Source of the DNA: JAGDMJ01 sp963809695
Lineage (GTDB): Bacteria > Bacteroidota > Ignavibacteria > UBA10030 > UBA6906
NCBI GenBank assembly: GCA_963809695.1
Contig: CAWEKI010000009.1
Coordinates: 496,001-560,000, forward strand
Direction: 5' to 3'
Length of the DNA: 64,000 nt
The notes beneath the pieces were generated by a model. The model saw nothing but the letters and a program-made list of their open reading frames with translations, made no database searches and was not told where the DNA came from. Every line of letters starts with the position of its first letter. Position 1 is the stretch's first letter. Positions 16,718-28,969 of this stretch are shown here, piece after piece. The position numbers and the translations under genes were made by a program.

Positions 16718-19558
16718 ATGAAACAAAGACTCCTACTCCCCGTTTTCTCCGCAACGCTGGCATGTGTCTCCGCAATAGCACAGGTTCCCGCACAGCCGCC
16801 TGCACCACCATCTCCCAAAGATGCCCAGGCCCTGTATGCTCCCCTACCCCTGGATACCACCATTACCAGAGGCCGGCTCCCCAACGGCATCACCTATTAC
16901 ATCCGTGCGAACCAGAAACCGGAGAAGCGTGCGGAGCTCCGGCTGGTGGTCAACGCCGGCTCCGTGCTCGAGGATGACAATCAGCAAGGGCTTGCGCACT
17001 TCGTCGAACACATGGCGTTCAACGGCACGAAGAATTTCCCCAAGCAGGAGTTGGTCAACTTTCTGGAGTCCGTCGGCGTGCGGTTCGGGGCGGATCTGAA
17101 TGCGTATACCAGCTTCGACGAGACGGTCTACATGCTCCAGGTCCCGACGGATACCCCCTCCATCATGAACAAGGGATTCGACATCCTTGAGGATTGGGCT
17201 CACCTGGTGAGTTTCGATGATGAGGAGATTGACAAGGAACGCGGGGTCATTATTGAGGAATGGCGGCTCGGCCGGGGGGCGGGGGCGCGGATCCGTGACA
17301 AGCAGTTTCCCGTCGTCTTCAGGAATTCGCGCTATGCTGTGCGGCTCCCGATCGGCAAGAAAGAGATTCTTGAGAGCTTCAAGCATGACACCCTGCGCCG
17401 GTTCTACAGCGACTGGTACCGGCCTGATTTGATGGCAGTGGTTGCGGTCGGCGACTTCGATAAAGGCCAAATTGAGGCACTGATCAAGAAGCATTTCTCG
17501 GCCGTACCGGCGCGCACCTCAGAACGCAAGCGTCCGCTGTATTCCGTCCCGGAAAACCAGGAAACCCTCTTCGCCATTGCGACCGATCCGGAAGAAACCA
17601 CGACCGAGGTCAGCTTGAATTTCAAGCACGACGTGGAATCGGACACCCTGGTGCGTGACTACCGGCGGGCGATCGTCGAGCGGCTCTACAACGAGATGCT
17701 GACCAACCGCCTGCAGGAGCTGTCGCGCCAATCTGATCCACCGTACCTGTATGCGTACTCCCTCGACGGCCGCTTTGTGCGAACGAAGGAATTCTATTCG
17801 CTCACCACGGTCGTGAAAGAAGGAGGTGTGCAAAAGGGGCTCGCCGCGATGTTGACCGAGGCACAGCGGGTCCGCAAATTCGGGTTCACCGCCACGGAAC
17901 TGGAACGGCAGAAGGAAGACGCTCTCCGGCTGATGCAGGCGGCCTACGAGGAGAAGGACAAGACGGAATCCTCCTCGTTCGCCTCGGAATATATTCGCAA
18001 CTTCCTTGTGCAGGAACCTTCTCCCGGGATTGCCCGCGAGTACGAAATGTACAGAGCTTTTCTGCCGGGCATCACGTTGGACGAGGTCAATCACGTAGCC
18101 GACCGCTGGGTCACGGAACAGAACCGCGTCCTGATGCTGAGCGCACCTCAGGGAGCAGGGATCGCGCTCCCAACGGAAGCAGAGCTCTCCGCTCTCATCG
18201 ACAGCGTGAGCAAGGCCCCCGTGACCCCGTATGTCGACAAAACGTCTTCCGAGCCTCTGGTCCCGAATGTTCCGCCGCCCGGCAAGATCGTCGACCGGAA
18301 AGAATGGAAGGAGCTTGGAGCCACGGAGCTGAAGCTCTCCAATGGCGTGAGGGTGATCCTGAAACCGACGGACTTCAAGAACGACGAAGTGGTGTTCAGT
18401 TCATTCAGCTGGGGTGGGACCTCGCTCGTGCCGGACAGCGACTACATTTCGGCCATCACCGCCACGTCGGTCGTTCGCGAGGGAGGGCTCGGCTCGTTCG
18501 ATGAGATCTCCCTCGAGAAGAAACTGGCCGGAAAGCTCGCAAACGTCGCCCCGTCGATCAGCGAGCTTGCAGAAGGGGTTGGCGGAAGCGCATCTCCGCG
18601 CGACCTCACGACGATGTTCCAATTAATCTACCTGTACCTCACCGCACCGCGGGAAGACAGCGGGGCATTCCTGTCGTACCGCGCCAAGATGCGTGGCGCC
18701 CTGGAAAACAGGAACGCCCGGCCGGAGGCTGCATTCGATGACACGATTCTCGTCACCATGTCACAGCACAATCCGCGGCGCCGGCCGTTCTCCATGCCAA
18801 TGCTGGAAGAAATGAATCTAAAAAAGTCGTTTGCCTTCTATCGTGACCGCTTCGCCGATGCCAGTGACTTCACGTTCATTTTCGTTGGGTCATTTACTGA
18901 ACAAGAGATTGAGCCGCTCATCCAGACCTACCTGGCAACGCTTCCCTCCCTCGGCAGACATGAGAAGTGGAGAGATGTGGGCATCAGGCCGCCGGATGGG
19001 GTCGTGACCAGGACGGTTATGCGGGGCATTGAGCCCAAAGCCCAGGTGCGCATCATCTTCTCGGGTCCCTTCACATGGTCGCGGGAGAACCGGCACGCCA
19101 TCACCGCGCTCGCGAGCGTCCTTCGCATTAAGCTGCGCGAAGCACTGCGCGAGGAAAAAGGAGGAACGTACGGGGTTTCCGTGGGCGGATCCCCGGTCCA
19201 TTATCCCCGGGAGGAGTATCGGTTCTCTGTTTCCTTCGGCTGCGCGCCGGAACGGGTTGACGAACTGGTCAAAACCACGTTTGAGCAGATCGACAGCCTC
19301 AGGAACTTCGGCGTGGCCGAATCGTATATCACGAAAGTCAAGGAAACCGAATGGCGCGAGCGGGAGGTCAGCCTGAAGCAGAACGGGTTCTGGCTTTCAG
19401 CGCTTGAATTCTGCCTGAACAACGAGATCGATCCCAGGCAAATCCTGACGTACAATGAGTTGGTAGCTGCGCTGACGTCTAAGGTTGTGAAAGATGCCGC
19501 GCGAACCTATCTTAGTACAAAAGAGTACGCCAAATTCATCATGCTGCCCGGCCGTTGA
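16718..19558 (+). CDS. Secreted M16-family zinc peptidase (two tandem M16 units)
   Basis: 946 residues from ATG 16718, chosen because GAGGAG is five bases upstream; ATG 16700, overlapping the valS stop, is an alternative. A signal peptide ends near VSAIAQ. The inverted zinc motif HxxEH is H94-FVE-H98 in LAHFVEHMAFNG, with the distal glutamate in DEEIDKERGVIIEEWR. The second half repeats the M16 fold without HxxEH, as in pitrilysin-like PqqL/Zn-protease pairs. Likely a periplasmic or surface peptidase degrading peptides; the substrate is unknown. It may be co-transcribed with valS and the following oxidase gene 15 bases away. Confidence 0.94.
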   Translation: MKQRLLLPVFSATLACVSAIAQVPAQPPAPPSPKDAQALYAPLPLDTTITRGRLPNGITYYIRANQKPEKRAELRLVVNAGSVLEDDNQQGLAHFVEHMAFNGTKNFPKQELVNFLESVGVRFGADLNAYTSFDETVYMLQVPTDTPSIMNKGFDILEDWAHLVSFDDEEIDKERGVIIEEWRLGRGAGARIRDKQFPVVFRNSRYAVRLPIGKKEILESFKHDTLRRFYSDWYRPDLMAVVAVGDFDKGQIEALIKKHFSAVPARTSERKRPLYSVPENQETLFAIATDPEETTTEVSLNFKHDVESDTLVRDYRRAIVERLYNEMLTNRLQELSRQSDPPYLYAYSLDGRFVRTKEFYSLTTVVKEGGVQKGLAAMLTEAQRVRKFGFTATELERQKEDALRLMQAAYEEKDKTESSSFASEYIRNFLVQEPSPGIAREYEMYRAFLPGITLDEVNHVADRWVTEQNRVLMLSAPQGAGIALPTEAELSALIDSVSKAPVTPYVDKTSSEPLVPNVPPPGKIVDRKEWKELGATELKLSNGVRVILKPTDFKNDEVVFSSFSWGGTSLVPDSDYISAITATSVVREGGLGSFDEISLEKKLAGKLANVAPSISELAEGVGGSASPRDLTTMFQLIYLYLTAPREDSGAFLSYRAKMRGALENRNARPEAAFDDTILVTMSQHNPRRRPFSMPMLEEMNLKKSFAFYRDRFADASDFTFIFVGSFTEQEIEPLIQTYLATLPSLGRHEKWRDVGIRPPDGVVTRTVMRGIEPKAQVRIIFSGPFTWSRENRHAITALASVLRIKLREALREEKGGTYGVSVGGSPVHYPREEYRFSVSFGCAPERVDELVKTTFEQIDSLRNFGVAESYITKVKETEWREREVSLKQNGFWLSALEFCLNNEIDPRQILTYNELVAALTSKVVKDAARTYLSTKEYAKFIMLPGR

Positions 19559-19573
19559 CCTAAGTCAAGACTC

Positions 19574-20977
19574 ATGGGCTTCCATCGCATTACGCCGGAC
19601 CTGATCCGGCAGCTTGAACAGATCGTGGGCCAGGGGTATGTCAGCAGCGACAGTGACTCGCTGTTGCTGCATAGCCGCGACGAGACGGAAGACCTCAGTT
19701 TTCTTCCGGAGGTGGTTGTGAGGCCTTCGGAAACCGGTGAAGTCTCCCGGATCCTGGCGCTCGCGAACAACGCGGACATTCCTGTGACCCCGCGGGGGGG
19801 AGGAACGGGGCTCTCCGGGGGTGCATTGCCCGTCCATGGCGGCATCTGCCTCTCCATGGACCGGTTCAACCGCATTCTCTCGATCGACCGGCAGAACTTC
19901 CAGGCAGTTGTTGAGCCCGGGGTCACCACGCAGCGCTTCCAGGAAGAGCTTGAGCCGCTTGGGTTGTTCTATCCTCCAGACCCGTCATCACGGGGCACAT
20001 GTCAGCTGGGTGGGAACCTGGCGGAATGCGCGGGGGGCCCTCGCGCCGTAAAATACGGCGTCACCAAGGACTACGTCCTTGGCCTGGAGGCCGTGCTGCC
20101 GACAGGCGAGGTGATCAGACCTGGCGCCGCCGTTCTTAAGAACGTCACCGGATACAATCTGACCCAGCTGCTCATCGGCAGCGAGGGAACGCTTGCCGTC
20201 ATCACAAAGATCATCTTTCGCCTGATTCCCCTCCCCCGATTCCGGAAAGTGGTGCTGGTCCCGTTCTCGTCGCTCGAAGCGGCGACCGCGGCAGTGTCCG
20301 CGATTTTCCAGGAAGGCATCACACCATCCGCTCTTGAGTTCATGGAGCGTGCAGCGGTGCACGCCGCCGAGATCCGACTCGGGAAGCAGTGGCCGAACGG
20401 CGGGGCCGAGGCACAACTGCTGATTGAGGTGGACGGCACTCATGAGGAGACGCTCGCCGGCGACATCGAGCGCATCGCCGGGGTCGTGGAAAAGTTCGGT
20501 GCGGCAGACGTGTTGCTTGCGGACGATCGACAGAAAGTGGAAGATGTCTGGGCATTGCGCCGGAGCATCGGAGAATCGGTGAAGTCCATCTCTGCATACA
20601 AAGAAGAGGACACGGTGGTCCCCAGGGCCAACCTGCCGCAGCTCGTCCGGGGCGTGAAGGAGATCGCGCGGCGCTACGGAATCACGGCAATATGCTATGG
20701 CCATGCCGGCGACGGGAATGTTCACGTGAACATCCTGAAAGAAAAGCTGGATGATGCCACCTGGGAGAAGAACCTCGACGGCGCCGTGCGCGAGATCTTT
20801 CATCTCACGGTCTCGCTCGGCGGAACGATCTCGGGCGAGCACGGGATTGGCTACTCACAAAAGCCGTATCTGTCCATCGCCCTTTCCCCCGTGGAATTGA
20901 AGCTCATGCGGGAGATAAAGCGTACCTTCGATCCGAAGGGCATACTCAACCCGGGTAAGATTTTCTTGGAGGAATAG
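19574..20977 (+). CDS. FAD-linked oxidase, GlcD / D-lactate dehydrogenase type
   Basis: 467 residues, matching GlcD-like flavoproteins that oxidise D-2-hydroxyacids such as glycolate or D-lactate. The PCMH-type FAD-binding domain holds VTPRGGGTGLSGGALP, and LKNVTGYNLTQLLIGSEGTLAVIT is the canonical second block. The C-terminal FAD-linked oxidase domain has YGHAGDGNVHVNI and GGTISGEHGIGYSQK, whose His residues are catalytic in the family. No glcE/glcF or iron-sulfur partner is adjacent, so the electron acceptor is unclear. It precedes the nucleotidyltransferase gene by 199 bp of non-coding sequence with no recognisable signal, so a functional link to it is uncertain. Confidence 0.9.
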   Translation: MGFHRITPDLIRQLEQIVGQGYVSSDSDSLLLHSRDETEDLSFLPEVVVRPSETGEVSRILALANNADIPVTPRGGGTGLSGGALPVHGGICLSMDRFNRILSIDRQNFQAVVEPGVTTQRFQEELEPLGLFYPPDPSSRGTCQLGGNLAECAGGPRAVKYGVTKDYVLGLEAVLPTGEVIRPGAAVLKNVTGYNLTQLLIGSEGTLAVITKIIFRLIPLPRFRKVVLVPFSSLEAATAAVSAIFQEGITPSALEFMERAAVHAAEIRLGKQWPNGGAEAQLLIEVDGTHEETLAGDIERIAGVVEKFGAADVLLADDRQKVEDVWALRRSIGESVKSISAYKEEDTVVPRANLPQLVRGVKEIARRYGITAICYGHAGDGNVHVNILKEKLDDATWEKNLDGAVREIFHLTVSLGGTISGEHGIGYSQKPYLSIALSPVELKLMREIKRTFDPKGILNPGKIFLEE

Positions 20978-21176
20978 CGGCCCGGTGTCGTCCGTACGCC
21001 TGATTGCAGGGTCCCCGAATCCACAAGAGATGGTCGCGAGTTCACGGTCAGGGGTTCGAAGCGATAACGGCCCGGCGCGTGACCAGCGAGCCTTTGAATT
21101 GGGAATCCATGAATGAGGATCTGAGGCCGGGGTTCTGTCATTCAAAAAACCACCTGACTACCACCAGGGCTAGGAC

Positions 21177-22042
21177 ATGAGAATAACAAAGGCCGTGATT
21201 ACCGCGGCAGGCAAGGGGCAGCGTACGCTCCCCCTTCAGACGCTCATCGACCGTGACGGAAGGCAGAAATCCGTCCTCGGCATCATTGTGGAAGAGGCTC
21301 TCCGGGCCGGCATCGAGGAGCTTTGCATCGTGCTGCATCCGGGCGACGAGGCCCCGTATGCGAAAGTCGCCGGAGATCATGCGGGACGGTTGCGGTTTGT
21401 TTATCAGGAACAGGCGCTCGGGTACGGGCACGCGATTCATTGCGCGCGTGAATTCGTGGGCAGTGACCCCTTCCTGCATCTCGTCGGCGACCATCTGTAC
21501 GTCAGCCGTTCCGAACGGGGATGCGCCCAGCATTTGGTGGAGGTCGCTTCCGCCGAGGAATGCGCGGTGTCCGCTGTCCATCCGACGCGCGAGACTCTGC
21601 TCCCCAACTTCGGCGCAGTGTGCGGGCACCGGCTGGCAGGGAGACCGGGCCTTCTGCGCATCCACACGGTGATTGAAAAGCCCACCCCGACGGAAGCCGA
21701 GCAACAACTGGTGGTATCGGGGATGCGCGCGGGATATTATCTGTGCTTTTTTGGCATGCATGTCCTCACCCCGTCGGTCATGGATATCCTGGGACAGCAA
21801 CTTGCCGCCGCGGGAGAGCATGAAAAAGTCACGCTCTCAGACGCCCTGGCAGAGCTCGCAAAGCGGGAGCAGTACCTGGCCCTTGAAAAGGATGATTGGC
21901 GATACGACGTCGGTTCGAAGTACGGACTGCTGAACGCTCAACTCGCGCTCGGCTTGAGCGGCGTGGACCGCGACGAAGTAATCACGATGCTGATGGAGAT
22001 GCTCGCGTTGCGCGAACGGGGCGCCATGAGAGGATCCGCACA

Positions 22043-22046
<4 letters not shown>
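21177..22046 (+). CDS. GalU-like sugar-1-phosphate nucleotidyltransferase
   Basis: 289 residues with the Rossmann-like nucleotidyltransferase start VITAAGKGQRTLPLQTL, close to the AAGxGTRxLPxT signature of UTP-glucose-1-phosphate uridylyltransferases. A PKE-like lysine region is degenerate (DGRQKSVLGIIVEEAL). Further family features are GYGHAIHCA, the metal-binding FLHLVGDHLY in place of the usual GD, HTVIEKP, and WRYDVGSKYGLLNAQLALGL at the end. Expected reaction: NTP + sugar-1-P to NDP-sugar + PPi. Its stop overlaps the next gene's ATG (ATGA), so it is translationally coupled to a sugar kinase/pyrophosphorylase fusion. The two may act on the same sugar phosphates. Confidence 0.88.
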
Positions 22047-25369
<3,323 letters not shown>

Positions 25370-25384
25370 AACAGAGGACAAATG

Positions 25385-25412
25385 TTGCTTCTTCCATCCA
25401 TTCGGCTATATT
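25385..25412 (+). promoter_or_regulatory. Promoter of the deoC-SPOR operon, abutting the start codon
   Basis: TTGCTT (25385-25390), 16-base spacer, TATATT (25407-25412). ATG 25421 follows after eight bases, so the mRNA would be leaderless or nearly so. Confidence 0.6.
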
Positions 25413-25420
25413 GAGATATC

Positions 25421-26113
25421 ATGGATCACTTTGACCGCGCGCTCGCGGGGATGATCGACCATACCCTGTTGAAGCCCGAAGCCACGCCGGATGAAGTGAC
25501 AGCGCTCTGCGACGATGCACTCCGGTATCACTTCGCCTCGGTCTGCGTCAATCCGTGCCATGTCACCCTCTGTGCCAAGACATTGCTACATTCAGGCATC
25601 GCAGTCTGCACTGTGGTCGGTTTCCCGCTTGGCGCCAGCACGACATCGGCAAAGACATATGAAACCGAGCAGGCAGTGAGTGACGGTGCACGCGAGATCG
25701 ACGTGGTGATCAATGTTGGCATGTTGAAGGCCCGGGAGGACCGATTCGTCGCGGACGACATCCGTTCCGTAAGCAACGCCGCACATCGCGGAGGAGCACT
25801 CTGCAAGGTGATCATTGAGACCGCGTTGCTGACCGACGAGGAGAAAACACGCGCGTGCCTGCTGGCAAAAAAAGCCGGAGCGGACTACGTGAAGACCTCA
25901 ACCGGATTCAGCAAGGCCGGCGCCACGGCCGCTGACGTGGCCCTGATGCGGCGCACCGTGGGGACGGAGATGGGCGTGAAGGCTGCCGGAGGAATCCGCA
26001 CCCGGCAGGATGCGCTTGCCATGGTCGCCGCGGGCGCATCGCGGATCGGCGCAAGTGCGAGTGTTACAATTGTTGGAAACTCCGACGGGAACGTCCGGGA
26101 GATATCACCATGA
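25421..26113 (+). CDS. deoC: Deoxyribose-phosphate aldolase
   Basis: Cleaves 2-deoxyribose-5-phosphate to glyceraldehyde-3-phosphate and acetaldehyde, a class I aldolase of deoxynucleoside catabolism. The 230 residues match the short DeoC type. The Schiff-base lysine is K158 in GADYVKTSTGF, with the second lysine in MGVKAAGGIRT. N-terminal IDHTLLKPEAT and VVGFPLGAS are family-typical. The stop overlaps the next ATG by four bases. No deoA/deoB/pdp gene is nearby; its partners here are two SPOR-domain lipoproteins, an unexpected association. Confidence 0.97.
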   Translation: MDHFDRALAGMIDHTLLKPEATPDEVTALCDDALRYHFASVCVNPCHVTLCAKTLLHSGIAVCTVVGFPLGASTTSAKTYETEQAVSDGAREIDVVINVGMLKAREDRFVADDIRSVSNAAHRGGALCKVIIETALLTDEEKTRACLLAKKAGADYVKTSTGFSKAGATAADVALMRRTVGTEMGVKAAGGIRTRQDALAMVAAGASRIGASASVTIVGNSDGNVREISP

Positions 26114-26571
26114 AACGACTGGCCTCTTGCCTGCCGGCTGCCTGGGTGGTGCTGGCTCTGTACGGCTGCGGCTCATCGGAAGAGACCCGTGAATCGCTCC
26201 CTCCCTCCACCACCCCGACCACAGAACAGACGCAACAGAAGCTCAGGTTCGAAACCCGGATCGATACCGTCAAGACCATGAGCGAGGGTGATCATACCGG
26301 GACCGCCGAGTACCCGCGGGAGCGCCAGATCAAGTTCATGGTTCAAATCGGCGCGTTCAAGGACTCACGCAACGCCAGCCGCATCCAGGCGCTTGCCCGG
26401 GAGCGATACCATCTCCCGGTCCTGAACGACTACAATACGCGGCTGGGCCTGTACCAGATCAGGATAGGTTTCTTTGAAAACCGGGAGCAGGCAATGGCGT
26501 TTCGACAGAAGATGAAATCCGGCTTTCCATCAGAATACAGAGACGCATGGGTCGTCCAGCTGAAAAGATGA
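26110..26571 (+). CDS. SPOR-domain lipoprotein (first of two)
   Basis: 153 residues. The N-terminus has a lipoprotein signal with lipobox LYGC (Cys about residue 20), followed by a Ser/Thr/Pro/Gln-rich linker. Residues about 73-153 form a SPOR domain (KFMVQIGAFKDSRNASRIQ ... YQIRIGFFENREQAMAFRQKM). SPOR domains bind denuded septal glycan strands, so the protein is probably a periplasmic, lipid-anchored septal or peptidoglycan-associated factor. It overlaps deoC and the next gene by four bases each, so all three are translationally coupled. Confidence 0.88.
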   Translation: MKRLASCLPAAWVVLALYGCGSSEETRESLPPSTTPTTEQTQQKLRFETRIDTVKTMSEGDHTGTAEYPRERQIKFMVQIGAFKDSRNASRIQALARERYHLPVLNDYNTRLGLYQIRIGFFENREQAMAFRQKMKSGFPSEYRDAWVVQLKR

Positions 26572-27098
26572 GCACACGGGCCTTCATTATCGCGATGGCC
26601 ATGGGCATCCTGGCGGGATGCGCAGGGCCGAAGGAAACGGCGAAGCCGTCAGCGGGAACCGATGAGGAGCTGAAGAAATACGAGGCGGAGTTCAGACCTT
26701 CCGATTACGATCCAGACCCTGGCCGAAAACCCGGCCTCACCGGGACGGAAACGGAGGATGTACCTGATACAACAGCACTCGGGCCGGCCACCGCCCCGGG
26801 ATTGGAACTGGTTGCCGGCTTCCGCGTACAGTTGATGGCGACTACCAGTATTGATGAAGCAAACGCGAAAAAGACGGAGGCCGAAGGTCTATTCCCGGGA
26901 GAGTGGATCTATATAGAGTACGACCCGCCATCGTACAAGGTACGGGCCGGAAATTTCCAGAGCCGCGTTGAGGCCGATCGCTTTGCGAAGCTTGCGTCAA
27001 GCCATGGCTTTCAGGATGCGTGGCCGGTCCCTGAGCGCGTATACAAGCAGACGCCGCCTCCGCAGAAGGTGCCAGCGGAGCCTGAGGTGGAAAAATAG
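26568..27098 (+). CDS. SPOR-domain lipoprotein (second of two)
   Basis: 176 residues from ATG 26568, which overlaps the preceding stop (ATGA). The lipobox is LAGC after a short hydrophobic stretch. An acidic, Pro-rich linker follows, then a SPOR-like domain from about residue 87 (GFRVQLMATTSIDEANAKK ... YKVRAGNFQSRVEADRFAK). The C-terminal tail is Pro/Glu/Lys-rich. It is a paralogue of the neighbour by architecture rather than by close sequence. It probably binds peptidoglycan at division sites. It ends convergently with the Ig-like lipoprotein gene. Confidence 0.88.
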   Translation: MSTRAFIIAMAMGILAGCAGPKETAKPSAGTDEELKKYEAEFRPSDYDPDPGRKPGLTGTETEDVPDTTALGPATAPGLELVAGFRVQLMATTSIDEANAKKTEAEGLFPGEWIYIEYDPPSYKVRAGNFQSRVEADRFAKLASSHGFQDAWPVPERVYKQTPPPQKVPAEPEVEK

Positions 27099-27176
27099 AC
27101 CTTGGGGCACCCGGAATTGGTAATGCGCTCCCGCTCCCACCCCGGCCACACTGCCGCCGGATATCCGGGTAGGCTC

Positions 27177-28883
27177 CTACTTCAACTGAATTCCCACTCC
27201 CTGCACGCCCCACCGGGCCCGCACCTTCACAGAGTCCTGATAGACAGCAAACCGCTCTGATGGTTTGAACGGGAACGGCAATCCGTAGCTGTACGTCCCC
27301 GAGCTGTCGGCATCCCGGTACGCGCTGAGCGCGTACCTTCCTTCCGGAAGCCGTTCCAGGAGAAACGACCCCGGGCCGGGCAAGGTGAGAGACTTCCGCC
27401 GCACTTCGGTCGCATCAACGCCTGCGGCAGTGATCACGATCGGGCCGACTCCCGTGCGAGCATCAGTGACCGATCCTTCGATTGTCCCCGTTGTTCTCAG
27501 GTCGAGCGTCTGGAACCGGACGACCGTCGTGGAATCCTTGTATGAGATTCCCTCCAGATCTCTTACCGAATCCATCACCACCCGGAGCCGATACCACGTA
27601 TTGAACTGCAGCTCCGCGCCCGGCCGAAGGATCAACTCGACCGGAGAAAGCCAGCGCATCTCCGCATTCAGGCTTCTTTTTCCGGTGTCGCTCAGCGTCA
27701 CAGCGTGCGCCAGAGGAATGGTGTCCACAGGCTCGGAGAATGTCAGGCGAAGAGGACGGTCGGGGGAAACCCCCCTGGTACTATCGTTTACCGAAACGAC
27801 CATGCGCGGCTTCAGCGTGTCCGGCTGGCCGCTTCCCGGAAACTCTTCCGACGCATGGAGCGTGTCAATCATGTTCCCTGCCCGATCCGAGATGTTGCGA
27901 ACAGTGAGCCGGTACGTGGCACCGCTATCCATTCCCGTCGCTATGACGATCCCGGCGCTCGAAGGCGTACCGGGATCCCGATATGACACGGCAACGGGGA
28001 GACTTCTTCGGGAGAGCGTATCCAGAACTGTAAACTTCCCGCGATCGAATGAGAGTGAATCAATCGGTTCGCTGAAGCCGACAACAATGTGCCTGCGGTC
28101 GAGAGCCCGAACAGCGGTGAGAAACGGATGCGTGGTATCCTCTTCGGACAACCGGAAGTTGACGTCATGGAGTTCCGGATGTTGAGGGGTCAGGGCGATA
28201 TCTCCCGTCGTGACGCCGTATTGATCCGTCTGTTTGTCATAAATGAGGTTTCTGTATTGATCCCGGACTGCAACAATGCGATAGGTGTTGTATCCGAGAT
28301 GCGAAAGCGAATAAAACCCACCCTTTCCGGTCTGCATAATATAGTCCGGCCGGGTTCTCTCCGGGTCAAGCGTATCGGGATTGATTCCATCGAGGGCATA
28401 GGCGAAGATCATCACCCCCTCCGGCTTCTCATCGTACACTCTGCCGCTGATCGCGCCCCGGTCAAGGGCATCACCGGTTGCAAAGGCGAGTGTAAAGCCC
28501 CTGGCCATCCTGTTTCCTACACGCAGGTCTTTTACATCTGTCCCGATGTTCACCACATAGGTGGTGTTCCGACGAAGGGCTTGTGTGAATTTCACCGTCA
28601 CGCTTGTTCCGCTCCAGTCGAATTCCAGATCGCCAAGATAGGGGGAAATGAAGATGGATTCCTCGAAGCTGCGGCGGTCCACGTACTTGCTGAACTCCAG
28701 CTCGATGCTGTGCGTCGCAACATGGACGGCGTTGGTATCGGGCATCGTTTGGACGACCTCGGGAGGCACGGCATCAACCGGGCCGCCCGGGGGAGGGATT
28801 TGCCCGGCGCAGGTGACGAACACAAGCGCAGCCAGTACAATGGGAAAATGGACGAAGGGAGTGGAACGGATCGAGGGAATCAT
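27177..28883 (-). CDS. Ig-like (Big_5) domain lipoprotein
   Basis: 568 residues with lipoprotein signal and lipobox VTC-AG (Cys about residue 25). It opens with the family-typical CAGQIPPPGGPVDAVPPEVV, then an SbsA-type Ig-like domain (IELEFSKYVDRRSFEESIFISP ... YVVNIGTDVKDL). A second Big_5-like unit lies near residues 370-455 (LRLTFSEPVDTIPLAHAVTLSD), and a carboxypeptidase-regulatory-like beta-sandwich closes the protein (GTIEGSVTDARTGVG ... LPEGRYALSAYRDADSSGTY). Such lipoproteins are common in Bacteroidota/Ignavibacteria and of unknown role, presumably at the outer membrane. It lies 86 bp after mltG on the same strand. Confidence 0.85.
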   Translation of the reverse strand: MIPSIRSTPFVHFPIVLAALVFVTCAGQIPPPGGPVDAVPPEVVQTMPDTNAVHVATHSIELEFSKYVDRRSFEESIFISPYLGDLEFDWSGTSVTVKFTQALRRNTTYVVNIGTDVKDLRVGNRMARGFTLAFATGDALDRGAISGRVYDEKPEGVMIFAYALDGINPDTLDPERTRPDYIMQTGKGGFYSLSHLGYNTYRIVAVRDQYRNLIYDKQTDQYGVTTGDIALTPQHPELHDVNFRLSEEDTTHPFLTAVRALDRRHIVVGFSEPIDSLSFDRGKFTVLDTLSRRSLPVAVSYRDPGTPSSAGIVIATGMDSGATYRLTVRNISDRAGNMIDTLHASEEFPGSGQPDTLKPRMVVSVNDSTRGVSPDRPLRLTFSEPVDTIPLAHAVTLSDTGKRSLNAEMRWLSPVELILRPGAELQFNTWYRLRVVMDSVRDLEGISYKDSTTVVRFQTLDLRTTGTIEGSVTDARTGVGPIVITAAGVDATEVRRKSLTLPGPGSFLLERLPEGRYALSAYRDADSSGTYSYGLPFPFKPSERFAVYQDSVKVRARWGVQGVGIQLK

Positions 28884-28969
28884 TCTGCCGAGCTTTCGAA
28901 GGTGTCCCCCGGCGTTCAGAGTTCTCGCACAGCCGGACCGAGGGGATGAGTTCCGCCTGTGTTTTCTGA

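Noticed and set aside
21040..21080. T-loop-like GGGGTTCGAAGC suggesting a tRNA
   Set aside because: No matching acceptor stem, anticodon arm or D arm can be built around it.
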